Shown here one piece after another: positions 44,298 to 53,582 of a DNA stretch of 64,000 nt. Source of the DNA: Marinobacter alexandrii (GTDB taxonomy: Bacteria > Bacteroidota > Bacteroidia > Cytophagales > Cyclobacteriaceae); NCBI GenBank assembly GCA_039984955.1, contig JBDWTN010000005.1:806001-870000 (forward strand), written 5' to 3'. The first letter of the stretch is position 1, and every line of letters starts with the position of its first letter. The notes beneath the pieces are model-generated. The model saw nothing but the letters and a program-made list of their open reading frames with translations, made no database searches and had not been told where the DNA came from. The translations under genes were made by a program, and so were the position numbers.

Positions 44298-46897
44298 TGA
44301 ACAAAAAAATTCCACCTAAATGGGCGTTAAGATTTCTTAAATTTTACTGCAAGGATCACTACTTGGAGCAAATTGAAGGAGATCTATTTGAGCTATTTGA
44401 ACGTAATAATTCCAGATTCAAATTTGGCTGGAATACCATTCGCTTCTTTCGATGGAGGTATTTAAAAGGACTTGAAGATTTTGAACAATTAACAACACTC
44501 GCAATGGTCAAAAATTATTTAAAAGTAGCTATTAGAACACTCTTGAGACAAAAGAGCTACACGTTTATTAATATCTCAGGGCTAGCAGTTGCTATTGCGT
44601 CCGCTCTCCTCATATCCATGTATATCTTTCATGAAAAAAGCTATGACAACTTCTTTCCTGAGACAGATAGGATGTATAGAGTAGCGAATGGAGATCACGG
44701 AAGATGGACTCCCTCCTTGCTCGCACAAACGATTCAGGCAGAAATACCTCAAATAGAAGCTGCAACAAAGATTAATGGTTTATCAGAGTCTTTCCTGGAA
44801 GTGAATGATCAGGGTATCCTACAAGATGGAGGCCTTTGGGTAGACGAGAATTTTCTAAAAGTCTTTGATATTGACTTAAAGCAAGGGAGTTTGGAATATG
44901 CACTATCTCAACCAGATCATTTGATTCTTACAGAAACACTTGCAGATAAATACTTCAAGGATATTTCTGCAATGGACAAAGTCATCAGTATTGATGGAGA
45001 CCAATTCAAAGTAGTAGGTATCGTAGCTGACCCTCCGAGAAACACTCACATACCCTATAAGTACATTGTAGCTAATCCAATAGATCCAGATCAGACATAC
45101 CACTGGAGTGGAAATAATACATACACCTATACCAAACTTAAAAAAGGTGCTACTACTCAAGAGGTCTCAATCCTATTAGCTGAACTATATGAAGAAAAAG
45201 TAGGACCAGACTTCATAGAATATACAGGGCATGAATCATTCGAAGCACTCGTAAAGGAATATCCCAATCGCAACTTTGCATTTACGCTTATTCCTGTATT
45301 AGATATTCATCTTAAAAAATCTAATTTCAGTTTAGGCTCTCAAGGGAACGAAGAAAGCATTCTCATATTCAGCCTCATTGCCGTATTCATTTTGATAATC
45401 GCATGCATTAACTACATCAACTTATCTACTGCCCGATCAGCTCTAAGATCCAAAGAAGTAGGAATAAGAAAATCGCTCGGCTCTCAAAAGAAAAATATCA
45501 TACTTCAGTTTCTCACGGAATCTATGCTGATCACATTCTTATCATTAATTTTCGCATGCATACTAGCTGTTTCGTCTATTAATCTTTTTAATGAACTCAC
45601 CCAGAGATCTTTTGTCAATGCTGATCTTTTTACTCCTAGTAATCTTCTTGTGTTAGCTGCTTTATTAATTGTAGTCGGTCCACTTGCAGGTGGGTATCCA
45701 GCCTATGTTATGTCCAGATTTAATCCTATTCAGGCACTAAAAGGTGGAATTACCAAAGCTGGTAAATCAACCTTGAGGAATATACTCGTCATATTTCAAT
45801 TCGCGACTTCCGTCTTTTTGATTGCCATAACGCTAGTCATCTATTTTCAGGTAGAACACCTACAATCACAGGATATAGGTATTGATATAAATAACACATT
45901 AGTCATCCGCAACGGTACAGAGCTTGGGGATAAATATGACGTTTTAAAAAGTGAGCTAGAGAAAAAACCGTATATCAAGCAGGTAAGTAAAACCAGTAAT
46001 GTTCCGTTCTATGGATTTCCTGACTATGGGTATTCAGTACCCAATGAAGCTGGACAGGCATTTAGCCCATATAATGCTTTTATGGCTCCTGGTACAGAGA
46101 AAATCTTCAATATGGAATTGATAGATGGGCGATTTTTTAAAGAAGATTTTATTCCTGATACCGCCACAGTCATCGTTAATCAAGCGCTAGCGAAAGAGCT
46201 TGGATGGGAAAATCCGATAGGCAGAAAACTTGAACGTGATAACAAAATTTATACTGTAATAGGGCTAGTCAAAGATTTCAATTTTACTTCACTAAAAAGA
46301 GATGTTGGCTCCCTAATCATTAGATATGGATTCGATAGCTACGAAATTGGTATTTATCATCAGAACTATATCCTTGTTCAATTTTCCAATCAAAATCTTA
46401 TGAAGGTTTTTGATGATGTAGAGAACCAATGGTCAAACCTGGCCGGGGGTTATCCATTTGAAGCAAAATTTTTAGATGATACCTTTCAGCAGCAATTTGA
46501 AGGGGAAAAAAGGTTTGGAATGACCTTTACCACTTTCTCAGGAATAGCTATTTTCATAGCATTGCTCGGGTTATTCGCCCTTACTACTTTCGTTCTCCAA
46601 AGGCGTTTCAAAGAAATTGCTGTGCGAAAAGTGTTGGGAGCTTCGGTTACCTCTCTTATTAACATGATTATCAAAGACTTCACCAAGCTTGTTCTCCTAG
46701 GAAGTATCATAGGAATAGGTGCTGCATTTTATTGGTTGAATGATTGGCTTCAAGGCTATGCCAATCGCATTGAGATCACATGGTATTTGCTAATCTTACC
46801 TATCATCATCATACTCATATTGACATGGGTTGTTGTTAGTGCCAAATCATACAAGGCAGCTGTTGCCAATCCTTCCCAAGCACTAAAAGACGAGTAG
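44297..46897 (+). CDS. FtsX-type ABC permease with PadR-associated N-terminal prefix (first unit)
   Basis: An 866-aa protein: N-terminal prefix (about residues 1-70, FLKFYCKDHYLEQIEGDLFELFERN, a module seen when such permeases follow PadR), first transmembrane helix near 95, a MacB-type periplasmic domain, three helices near 340-440, a second periplasmic domain and the final four-helix FtsX core. It looks like a fused two-FtsX-domain MacB-like permease. No ATPase gene is adjacent. Confidence 0.88.
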   Translation: MNKKIPPKWALRFLKFYCKDHYLEQIEGDLFELFERNNSRFKFGWNTIRFFRWRYLKGLEDFEQLTTLAMVKNYLKVAIRTLLRQKSYTFINISGLAVAIASALLISMYIFHEKSYDNFFPETDRMYRVANGDHGRWTPSLLAQTIQAEIPQIEAATKINGLSESFLEVNDQGILQDGGLWVDENFLKVFDIDLKQGSLEYALSQPDHLILTETLADKYFKDISAMDKVISIDGDQFKVVGIVADPPRNTHIPYKYIVANPIDPDQTYHWSGNNTYTYTKLKKGATTQEVSILLAELYEEKVGPDFIEYTGHESFEALVKEYPNRNFAFTLIPVLDIHLKKSNFSLGSQGNEESILIFSLIAVFILIIACINYINLSTARSALRSKEVGIRKSLGSQKKNIILQFLTESMLITFLSLIFACILAVSSINLFNELTQRSFVNADLFTPSNLLVLAALLIVVGPLAGGYPAYVMSRFNPIQALKGGITKAGKSTLRNILVIFQFATSVFLIAITLVIYFQVEHLQSQDIGIDINNTLVIRNGTELGDKYDVLKSELEKKPYIKQVSKTSNVPFYGFPDYGYSVPNEAGQAFSPYNAFMAPGTEKIFNMELIDGRFFKEDFIPDTATVIVNQALAKELGWENPIGRKLERDNKIYTVIGLVKDFNFTSLKRDVGSLIIRYGFDSYEIGIYHQNYILVQFSNQNLMKVFDDVENQWSNLAGGYPFEAKFLDDTFQQQFEGEKRFGMTFTTFSGIAIFIALLGLFALTTFVLQRRFKEIAVRKVLGASVTSLINMIIKDFTKLVLLGSIIGIGAAFYWLNDWLQGYANRIEITWYLLILPIIIILILTWVVVSAKSYKAAVANPSQALKDE

Positions 46898-46907
46898 TAA
46901 AACTTTA

Positions 46908-46969
46908 TTTTATCAATTTTCGTATTTGTAGTAAATGCATTTATTCTACATTTACGAAAATTGATAAAA
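46908..46969. promoter_or_regulatory. Long inverted repeat between the two PadR units
   Basis: Two perfectly complementary 17-base arms (46908-46924 and 46953-46969) flank an inner dyad TGTAG/CTACA. It contains CGTATTTG, a start shared with the sites before the first PadR gene. It could be a terminator for the first permease or a PadR operator for the second unit; the lack of a T-run favours an operator. Confidence 0.5.
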
Positions 46970-47059
46970 TGAAATGAGCATTAATGCTGAAATCTCCTAA
47001 TAAATAGGTGAGCATAATTAATGCGAATTCCATGTGACAGCTAAAAACCAACTATTCAC

Positions 47060-47392
47060 ATGAAAGGAACTCATTTAGGAGAATTTGAAGAACTCGTTCT
47101 ATTAATCATAGGAGTTCTATATCCCAGTGCCTATGGCCTAGCTGTAAAGCAAGAAATAGCCAATCAAACCAAAAGATCTCCTGCCATTGGGGCTATACAC
47201 TCTGCCCTCAGTAGGCTAGAAGATAAAGGATTCTTAAAATCACACCTCGCAGACGCCACTCATGAGAGAGGTGGTCGAAGAAAAAAACTATATGAGATTA
47301 CAGCTTCAGGAAAACAAGCAGTTGAGTATAATCGATCACTTAGAAATACTCTTTGGAATCAAATCCCAGAGCTGGCCTGGAAAAATGTATGA
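47060..47392 (+). CDS. PadR-family transcriptional regulator (second unit)
   Basis: A 110-aa PadR winged helix closely similar in layout to the first unit's regulator: LGEFEELVLLIIGVLYPSAYGLAVKQEI and ERGGRRKKLYEITASG. Stop overlaps the next start by four bases (ATGA). The two units are clearly parallel rather than recently duplicated, since the proteins differ at many positions. Confidence 0.92.
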   Translation: MKGTHLGEFEELVLLIIGVLYPSAYGLAVKQEIANQTKRSPAIGAIHSALSRLEDKGFLKSHLADATHERGGRRKKLYEITASGKQAVEYNRSLRNTLWNQIPELAWKNV

Positions 47393-49989
47393 CAGAAAAA
47401 CATAGTCATAAGCCCACTTCCAATCCTCCTAAATCAGCTGATCGGTTTTTAGAATGGTTCTGCAAAGAAGAATGGCTGGAGCCCATACGAGGTGATCTTT
47501 TTGAACAGTATCAAGTGGATAGAGAAAAGCACAGTCGCTTCAAATCTGGCTATCTCTATTGGATGAATACAATCAATTTCTTAAGACCTTTTGCAATGAA
47601 AAAAAATACGACCACATCAAATCACATCGCTATGCTGAAAAACGTACTACGAACTTTTTCCAGACAATTAATTAGAAAACCACTTCATCATTCGATTAAT
47701 ATCCTAGGTCTCTCTTTTGGTTTAATCGTCGCATTTCTAGCAATATTTTGGATCGATTATCACCGAAGCTTTGATCGATTTCATGAGAAAAATGATCAGC
47801 TATATAAAGTCTTCACAAACCGTTATAGCAGTGGCGAAACTCAGACCTCAACTGGTGCTATTCTCGAGGTTACTCAACAAGCACAACAAAGCATTCCCAA
47901 TATTGATCAAGTAACCAGAGTAATCTCTAATTGGAGATGGCCTTCAGAACAGTGTTTCAAAATAGATCAGAATAAATCCTGTATCTACAGCAAAGGAATT
48001 TTTGCAGATTCCTCGTTTTTCAAGGTATTTGATTTTCAAATACTAAGTGGTTCATCTAACCCACTTACATATCCAAAGAGCATTGCTTTGTCTGAATCTG
48101 TAGCTAAAAAATTATATGGAGATGAAAACCCAGTGGGGAAAGAATATCTGGTAGACAACCATTTCAAGGTCACCATTTCCGCGGTATTTAAGGATGTCCC
48201 TGCGACTTCCTCTCTTCAATTTGAATTCATTGCACCATTGAAACTGGCTTATGCACTTTGGGGTCAAAAGGAAGAAAACATGAAGCAATATTCCTTCATC
48301 ACTTACCTAACACTCAAGAACAAGGATAAGCTCTCTGTTGAAAATCAAATCAATTCCTTATCTGTTTTGGAAAAATATGAGAACCTGAGCGTCTTTCTTC
48401 ACCCTTTCAACAAGGTCCATTTGTACAACAATTTCAAGAATGGAAAAGCTGCCGGAGGTTTGGTTTCATATGTACGAATCATAGGCCTATTTGCCATTTT
48501 TATCCTCACCATGTCCATGGTGAATTTCATCAACTTAACTACCGCTCAATCTTCGTTGCGAGGCAAAGAAATTGGCGTAAGAAAAGTAAATGGAGCAAGT
48601 AAATCATCATTACATTTTCAATTTTTTATCGAAACTCTTCTCAAAGTAATCATTGCCTCTGCATTAGCATTGATTCTTGCTTATGTGATTCTCCCATATC
48701 TAAATCAACTGATAAATGAAGAAATTCATTTTAATATCAATGGCAGCTTTGTAGTCAAGATTTTATCTATCATTATTTTGACAACCGTACTTTCAGGGAT
48801 CTATCCTGCACTGGTTCTATCAAGATTTAATCCTGTCAGGGTCTTAAAGAATTTACCATTTAAGGGAGGTGGCAAAAAGAATGTAAGAAGATGGTTAACC
48901 ATCACCCAAATCAGCATTTCTGGGGTCATCATCCTACTCACCAGTGTGTTTTATATGCAGCTGAATTATATGCAAAACATAAGCACTGGTTATGATCGAA
49001 AAGGCATATTAGTAATGGAGCCAACTTACAGACACATCAAGGACTATCAAGCATTCACTGATGAGTTAAAACAAAATCCTTTGGTTAGTCATGTGGGCTC
49101 AAGCAACGCTAATATGATTAATGCTACCTATTCAACAGATGAAGTATCCTGGAGTGGGAAAGATCAATCTGAAAAAATTCAGTTTAAACCCATCGGTGTT
49201 GATAATGGACTATTAGAAGTTTTTGAATTAGACTTACTTGAAGGAGCATTATTCAACCAATCAGATACTACTCAGCAGATCATTCTTACAAAAAGTGCGC
49301 TAAAGAGAATGAATCTCAGTAATCCAATTGGACAAACCATTAAAATTTATGGCGAAACAAATAAAGTAGTTGGAATCATTAAAGACTTCAATAGTGAATC
49401 CATGCACGAATCTTTAATACCAACTATTATCTATCAAGTACGTCCCCAGAATGCTGGCACTATATACATTCGTTACAATCAGAAACGAACAGCAGAATCC
49501 ATAGCTTTCATTGAAGAAAAATATGATCAGTTCGAACCCTTCTTTAATATGAAATATAAGATTCTGGATGAGGAATATTCTCAACTATATCAAGAAGAAC
49601 AGGTCATTAGTAACTTATCTGTTTTTGCAATGATCATTGCTATCATAATAGCCATGATTGGCATATTAGGGCTGTCAACTTTTAATACTATAAGAAGGTA
49701 TCGGGAAATTGGACTAAGGAAGATCTTTGGTGCAAGTGGTTCCCAAATTGTACATACGCTTTCAAAAGAGTTTATTTGGATAGCTGTGATTGCCAATATA
49801 ATCGCATGGCCACTTAGCTTATGGATGATAGATTACTGGCTCTCTGGATTTGCTTATCGCATTACAATACCTTATGAAATGTTTCCATTGAATCTAATTC
49901 TTACAGCAGCTATCATTCTGATACTAGTCGGCATTCAATCGCTTCGAGTGGTCAAACTCAACCCGACCGAAGTGATACGAGATGAGTAG
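47389..49989 (+). CDS. FtsX-type ABC permease with PadR-associated N-terminal prefix (second unit)
   Basis: An 866-aa permease with the same architecture as its neighbour: prefix FLEWFCKEEWLEPIRGDLFEQYQV, a helix near 105, MacB-type periplasmic domain, three helices, second periplasmic domain, terminal helices ending in LNPTEVIRDE. I use the ATG overlapping the padR stop; an earlier in-frame ATG lies inside the PadR gene. Length equal to the first permease supports this start. Confidence 0.88.
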   Translation: MTEKHSHKPTSNPPKSADRFLEWFCKEEWLEPIRGDLFEQYQVDREKHSRFKSGYLYWMNTINFLRPFAMKKNTTTSNHIAMLKNVLRTFSRQLIRKPLHHSINILGLSFGLIVAFLAIFWIDYHRSFDRFHEKNDQLYKVFTNRYSSGETQTSTGAILEVTQQAQQSIPNIDQVTRVISNWRWPSEQCFKIDQNKSCIYSKGIFADSSFFKVFDFQILSGSSNPLTYPKSIALSESVAKKLYGDENPVGKEYLVDNHFKVTISAVFKDVPATSSLQFEFIAPLKLAYALWGQKEENMKQYSFITYLTLKNKDKLSVENQINSLSVLEKYENLSVFLHPFNKVHLYNNFKNGKAAGGLVSYVRIIGLFAIFILTMSMVNFINLTTAQSSLRGKEIGVRKVNGASKSSLHFQFFIETLLKVIIASALALILAYVILPYLNQLINEEIHFNINGSFVVKILSIIILTTVLSGIYPALVLSRFNPVRVLKNLPFKGGGKKNVRRWLTITQISISGVIILLTSVFYMQLNYMQNISTGYDRKGILVMEPTYRHIKDYQAFTDELKQNPLVSHVGSSNANMINATYSTDEVSWSGKDQSEKIQFKPIGVDNGLLEVFELDLLEGALFNQSDTTQQIILTKSALKRMNLSNPIGQTIKIYGETNKVVGIIKDFNSESMHESLIPTIIYQVRPQNAGTIYIRYNQKRTAESIAFIEEKYDQFEPFFNMKYKILDEEYSQLYQEEQVISNLSVFAMIIAIIIAMIGILGLSTFNTIRRYREIGLRKIFGASGSQIVHTLSKEFIWIAVIANIIAWPLSLWMIDYWLSGFAYRITIPYEMFPLNLILTAAIILILVGIQSLRVVKLNPTEVIRDE

Positions 49990-50102
49990 TATTAGATAAA
50001 TAAACGGTCAACCGTCCATCATATTTTAGTGCTTCTCACCGACAACCTTGAAAAGTAAGTCAGGTGGTATTTGTATCTTCATCATCCTTTAAACCTAAAA
50101 AC

Positions 50103-52739
50103 ATGAAGAAGACTCTCACCTTACTCCTACTTTCAGGAGTGCTCTCAGTTGTTATTGCTCAACCTCAAGTAGTTGATTCCGAAAGGTTCAAATTCGGCTC
50201 GAATTCATCTACCAATTCATCAATTGTCTCTCCTAAGGACTTTTTAGGGTATCAACTAGGCGAGAATTTCACTGGGTACGCACATATCGTTTCCTATTAC
50301 AAAGAACTAGCAGAACAATCATCAAGAGTATTGTACAATGAATATGGAAAAACTTATGAAGGTAGACCTTTGATTAATTTGGTGATTTCCTCAGAAGAAA
50401 ATATCCAAAATATTGATCAACTGCAGGAGACGCATATGAAGTTATTGAATGCTTCCTCTTCAGAATCTCAATCGATTATCGAAAACCAACCAGTATTCAC
50501 TTCTTTTTCCTACAATATTCATGGAAATGAAGCTTCCTCTTCAGAAGCTGCAATGCAAGTAGCCTACAGAATGGCAGCTGCAACTGATGATGAAACGAAG
50601 GAAGTATTGAAGAATTCAGTAATCATCATGTATATCTGCATCAATCCGGATGGCAGAGACCGATATGTCTATTGGTATAAATCTATGAAACGAATCAAAA
50701 GACCAGGTTTTGAACCTAAAGACTTAGAGCATTTCGAAGGATGGCCGGGAGGAAGAACCAATCACTACTGGTTTGATCTGAACAGAGATTGGATCTGGGG
50801 ATTACACCCCGAATCCAGAGGACATACTGGAGAATATCAAAAATGGATGCCGCAGGTACATGTAGACTATCACGAGCAAGGATACAACTCTAATTATTTC
50901 ACCATGCCTGGTACCACCCCAAGAAACAAGTTACTTCCCAGTTCTTATGAGTCATGGTCAAAGGTTTTCGGTGACGCGAATGTGGCTGAATTTGATAAAC
51001 ACCAAATCAACTATTTCACAAGAGATGCCTTTGACTTCTTTTATCCTGGGTATGGTTCAAGCTGGCCAAGCGTAATGGGTGCCATTGGCATGTTGACCGA
51101 ACAAGGTGGACACTCTGCAGGTGGACGTATTGTAGAAACTAATGACGGGTACCATTTAACATTACGTCAGAGAGTATTTGATCATTATACTACTTCTATA
51201 GCTACCATTAAGGCATCAGCTGATAATCGTAAAGAACTCCTGAAATACAGCTATGATGCATGGCAGCCATCCAATAGCAAGACCAACACCAAAGCCTATT
51301 TCTTTTCAGACAAAGACATGTATGCCAATGAGGTGGTTAATGTACTCATGAGAAATGGCGTGAAAGTCTATCAAGCTAACAGCAACTTCCAAATAAGTAG
51401 TGCAAAGAACTATCGCACGGGTTCAGTAACAAAAAAATCACTGGCCAAAGGAGCGTTCATTGTTCCTACCGATCAATCCAGAGCACTATTCATCAACAGT
51501 ATTATGGAGCGAAATATGTCCATTGAAGATTCGGTTATGTATGATATGGCCTCCTGGTCCGCTCCTATTGCCTACAACCTGGAGGCATGGTCTACCAATG
51601 GATCTTACTCAGTAGGCATAACAGAAATAGAGGAGCCGCTATCATCTAAAGGTGAAGTTGTAAATCCGAATGCTGGCTATGCTTATGTTATTGACTGGAC
51701 GCAAAGAGATGCTCCTAAAGCACTAGCCAAACTGTGGGCTAAAAAGTATAATGTGCGAGCTGCTGAGGAGCCTTTCAGTGATGGTAATATGAATTTTTCA
51801 TCCGGCTCGTTGATCGTCCTAAAGGGTAGAAATAGAGAAAAAGCCTCCTCCATAGCGAATGATATGCAGGCCATATCCAAGGAAGCTGGAGTGAAAATCG
51901 TTGGATTCAATTCAGGTAGAATGCAAACCGGGATGGATTTGGCTAATTCAGGAAACCGACCGATCAAACAACCTCGAATTGCTATGATGGTCGATCCGCC
52001 ATTCAGTTCGTATACCGGAGGTCAGATTTACTTTTTGTTTGATTGGATCACAGAGCTTCCTATCGAACGAATCAGAACGACAGCTTTAGAGCAAACAAGC
52101 CTTCCAAAGCAAGGATTCCGATTTGGTGGAGCAGACCTTAAAGATTATGATGTACTAATTCTTCCTGGTGGAGGTAGTACTTTAAAAGCCCTTTTTGGAG
52201 AAGACCAGCAAAAACAAATTAAGGCTTGGATACAAAACGGCGGCACACTAGTCGCTACCGAAAGTGCTGCGGGGTTTTTCACCAAAGAGAATTCTAAGAT
52301 CACTGAAGTCGAAATGAAGAAATCTCCTAAAGACAGTAGTGATGCCGTGAACTACCTCAAGTATGCTGATCGAGAAGATTACTTTGGAAAACGGAGAATT
52401 CCCGGCTCTGCCATGAATTCGAAAATCGACATCACCCACCCGTTAGCCTTTGGACTCAAAGAAAGTCTTTATACATTGAAGTTTGGGAATGATGGTTTAA
52501 TTCCATCTAGTAAATTTCAAACAGTGGGCCACTACGAAAAAGATCCAAACAAAATGCTAGTTGCAGGATATGCTTCAAAGGAAAATTTGGATCATCTGGC
52601 AGGTCAATCATTTGCTGGAGTAGCTAATATGGGCCAAGGTAAGATTGTCTATCTCATTGATAACACTCAGTACCGAATGTTTTGGTTAGGCCCATCCCGA
52701 ATGATGCAAAATGCTGTTATGATTTTACCAGGGTTTTGA
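50103..52739 (+). CDS. Secreted M14 zinc carboxypeptidase
   Basis: About 878 residues: signal peptide ending VVIAQ, an M14 catalytic domain with zinc ligands H140 and E143 (HGNE) and a further His in VHVDYHEQG, then the LTEQGG Glu region. The C-terminal half carries a glutamine-amidotransferase-like segment (DVLILPGGGSTLKALFGEDQQKQI) used in this group as an accessory domain. Probably a periplasmic or extracellular peptidase. ATG chosen because it starts the signal peptide. Confidence 0.85.
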   Translation: MKKTLTLLLLSGVLSVVIAQPQVVDSERFKFGSNSSTNSSIVSPKDFLGYQLGENFTGYAHIVSYYKELAEQSSRVLYNEYGKTYEGRPLINLVISSEENIQNIDQLQETHMKLLNASSSESQSIIENQPVFTSFSYNIHGNEASSSEAAMQVAYRMAAATDDETKEVLKNSVIIMYICINPDGRDRYVYWYKSMKRIKRPGFEPKDLEHFEGWPGGRTNHYWFDLNRDWIWGLHPESRGHTGEYQKWMPQVHVDYHEQGYNSNYFTMPGTTPRNKLLPSSYESWSKVFGDANVAEFDKHQINYFTRDAFDFFYPGYGSSWPSVMGAIGMLTEQGGHSAGGRIVETNDGYHLTLRQRVFDHYTTSIATIKASADNRKELLKYSYDAWQPSNSKTNTKAYFFSDKDMYANEVVNVLMRNGVKVYQANSNFQISSAKNYRTGSVTKKSLAKGAFIVPTDQSRALFINSIMERNMSIEDSVMYDMASWSAPIAYNLEAWSTNGSYSVGITEIEEPLSSKGEVVNPNAGYAYVIDWTQRDAPKALAKLWAKKYNVRAAEEPFSDGNMNFSSGSLIVLKGRNREKASSIANDMQAISKEAGVKIVGFNSGRMQTGMDLANSGNRPIKQPRIAMMVDPPFSSYTGGQIYFLFDWITELPIERIRTTALEQTSLPKQGFRFGGADLKDYDVLILPGGGSTLKALFGEDQQKQIKAWIQNGGTLVATESAAGFFTKENSKITEVEMKKSPKDSSDAVNYLKYADREDYFGKRRIPGSAMNSKIDITHPLAFGLKESLYTLKFGNDGLIPSSKFQTVGHYEKDPNKMLVAGYASKENLDHLAGQSFAGVANMGQGKIVYLIDNTQYRMFWLGPSRMMQNAVMILPGF

Positions 52740-53094
52740 CTTGTTCTACTTTATCAAATTGCTTAGAAATATACCCAATCATTCCCGGTCTTGTACCGGG
52801 AACTTCCAATATTGGAAAAATGGTGAAATGAATTCGGCAGGTTCCTTTCAAGCAAGTAGAATGAACGATTTTATGTATCAATACAAAAACACATCTCCTT
52901 ATTCATCAAGCAATTCTTGGTCTTTTTCTCCTTACTTTTTTCCTTGACGAAAAAAGTAACAAAAAAGTCAAGAAAGTTTGAAAGCTGCCTCCCCTCTATA
53001 CCAACGCACCCACGCCAAACTTTCAACCCAGCCCGCCTACATGCAAGGTTGATGTATACTTTTTCTAAGGTACTAGTAATTTCAAATTAAAAAC
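52740..53094. other. Intergenic DNA with small hairpins
   Basis: No gene supported. It contains CCCGGT/ACCGGG pairing (about 52781-52802) and a longer inverted pair GAAAGTTTG/CAAACTTTC near 52973 and 53022, plus the phrase AAAAAAGTAACAAAAAAGTCAAG, split by A-runs, that I associate with Bacteroidota intergenic DNA. These may act as terminators; nothing more specific is visible. Confidence 0.4.
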
Positions 53095-53571
53095 ATGAGT
53101 TCTCCATTACATACATTGACAATCACGGAGTTGAAGAAAGATGATCTTACATCTTTTAAAGATCTAATTCTGCTCTTTGTACAGGTATTTGAAAGAGAAG
53201 ACTTCTCCATTCCAGATTCAGCTCATTTAGAAAAACTCCTCAAAAAGGATGATTTTGTGGTGTTCTGTGCCCAAGTTGATGGAAAAGTGGTAGGTGGACT
53301 CACCGTTTACATTCAAGAGCAATACTATTCTACTAAGCCTCTAGCCTATATTTATGATCTGGCAGTGGAAGCACAACTTCAACGGCAAGGAATTGGTAAA
53401 AAACTCATTCTAGCAGTTAATGAATACTGTCAGAAACATGGATTTGAAGAAGCTTATGTACCGGCAGAAAAAGAAGATCATCATGCGATTGACTTTTACC
53501 GCTCAACTAAACCAACCTATGAAATGGATGTCATTCATTTCTCCTACACCTTAGATCAACATAAAACCTAA
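53095..53571 (+). CDS. GNAT acetyltransferase, AAC(3)-I-like
   Basis: A 158-aa GNAT-fold protein whose central signature [21 protein letters not shown] aligns with the acetyl-CoA-binding region YIYDLAVSGEHRRQGI of AAC(3)-I aminoglycoside acetyltransferases; the C-terminal [20 protein letters not shown] also resembles them. Real substrate unknown: many chromosomal homologues do not confer resistance. It stands 12 bases before the beta-propeller gene. Confidence 0.72.
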   Translation: MSSPLHTLTITELKKDDLTSFKDLILLFVQVFEREDFSIPDSAHLEKLLKKDDFVVFCAQVDGKVVGGLTVYIQEQYYSTKPLAYIYDLAVEAQLQRQGIGKKLILAVNEYCQKHGFEEAYVPAEKEDHHAIDFYRSTKPTYEMDVIHFSYTLDQHKT

Positions 53572-53582
53572 CCCTTAATACC

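Noticed and set aside
53095-53571. Calling the GNAT gene a confirmed aminoglycoside resistance gene
   Set aside because: Only the shared GNAT core supports it; substrate residues were not verified, so I describe it as AAC(3)-I-like only.
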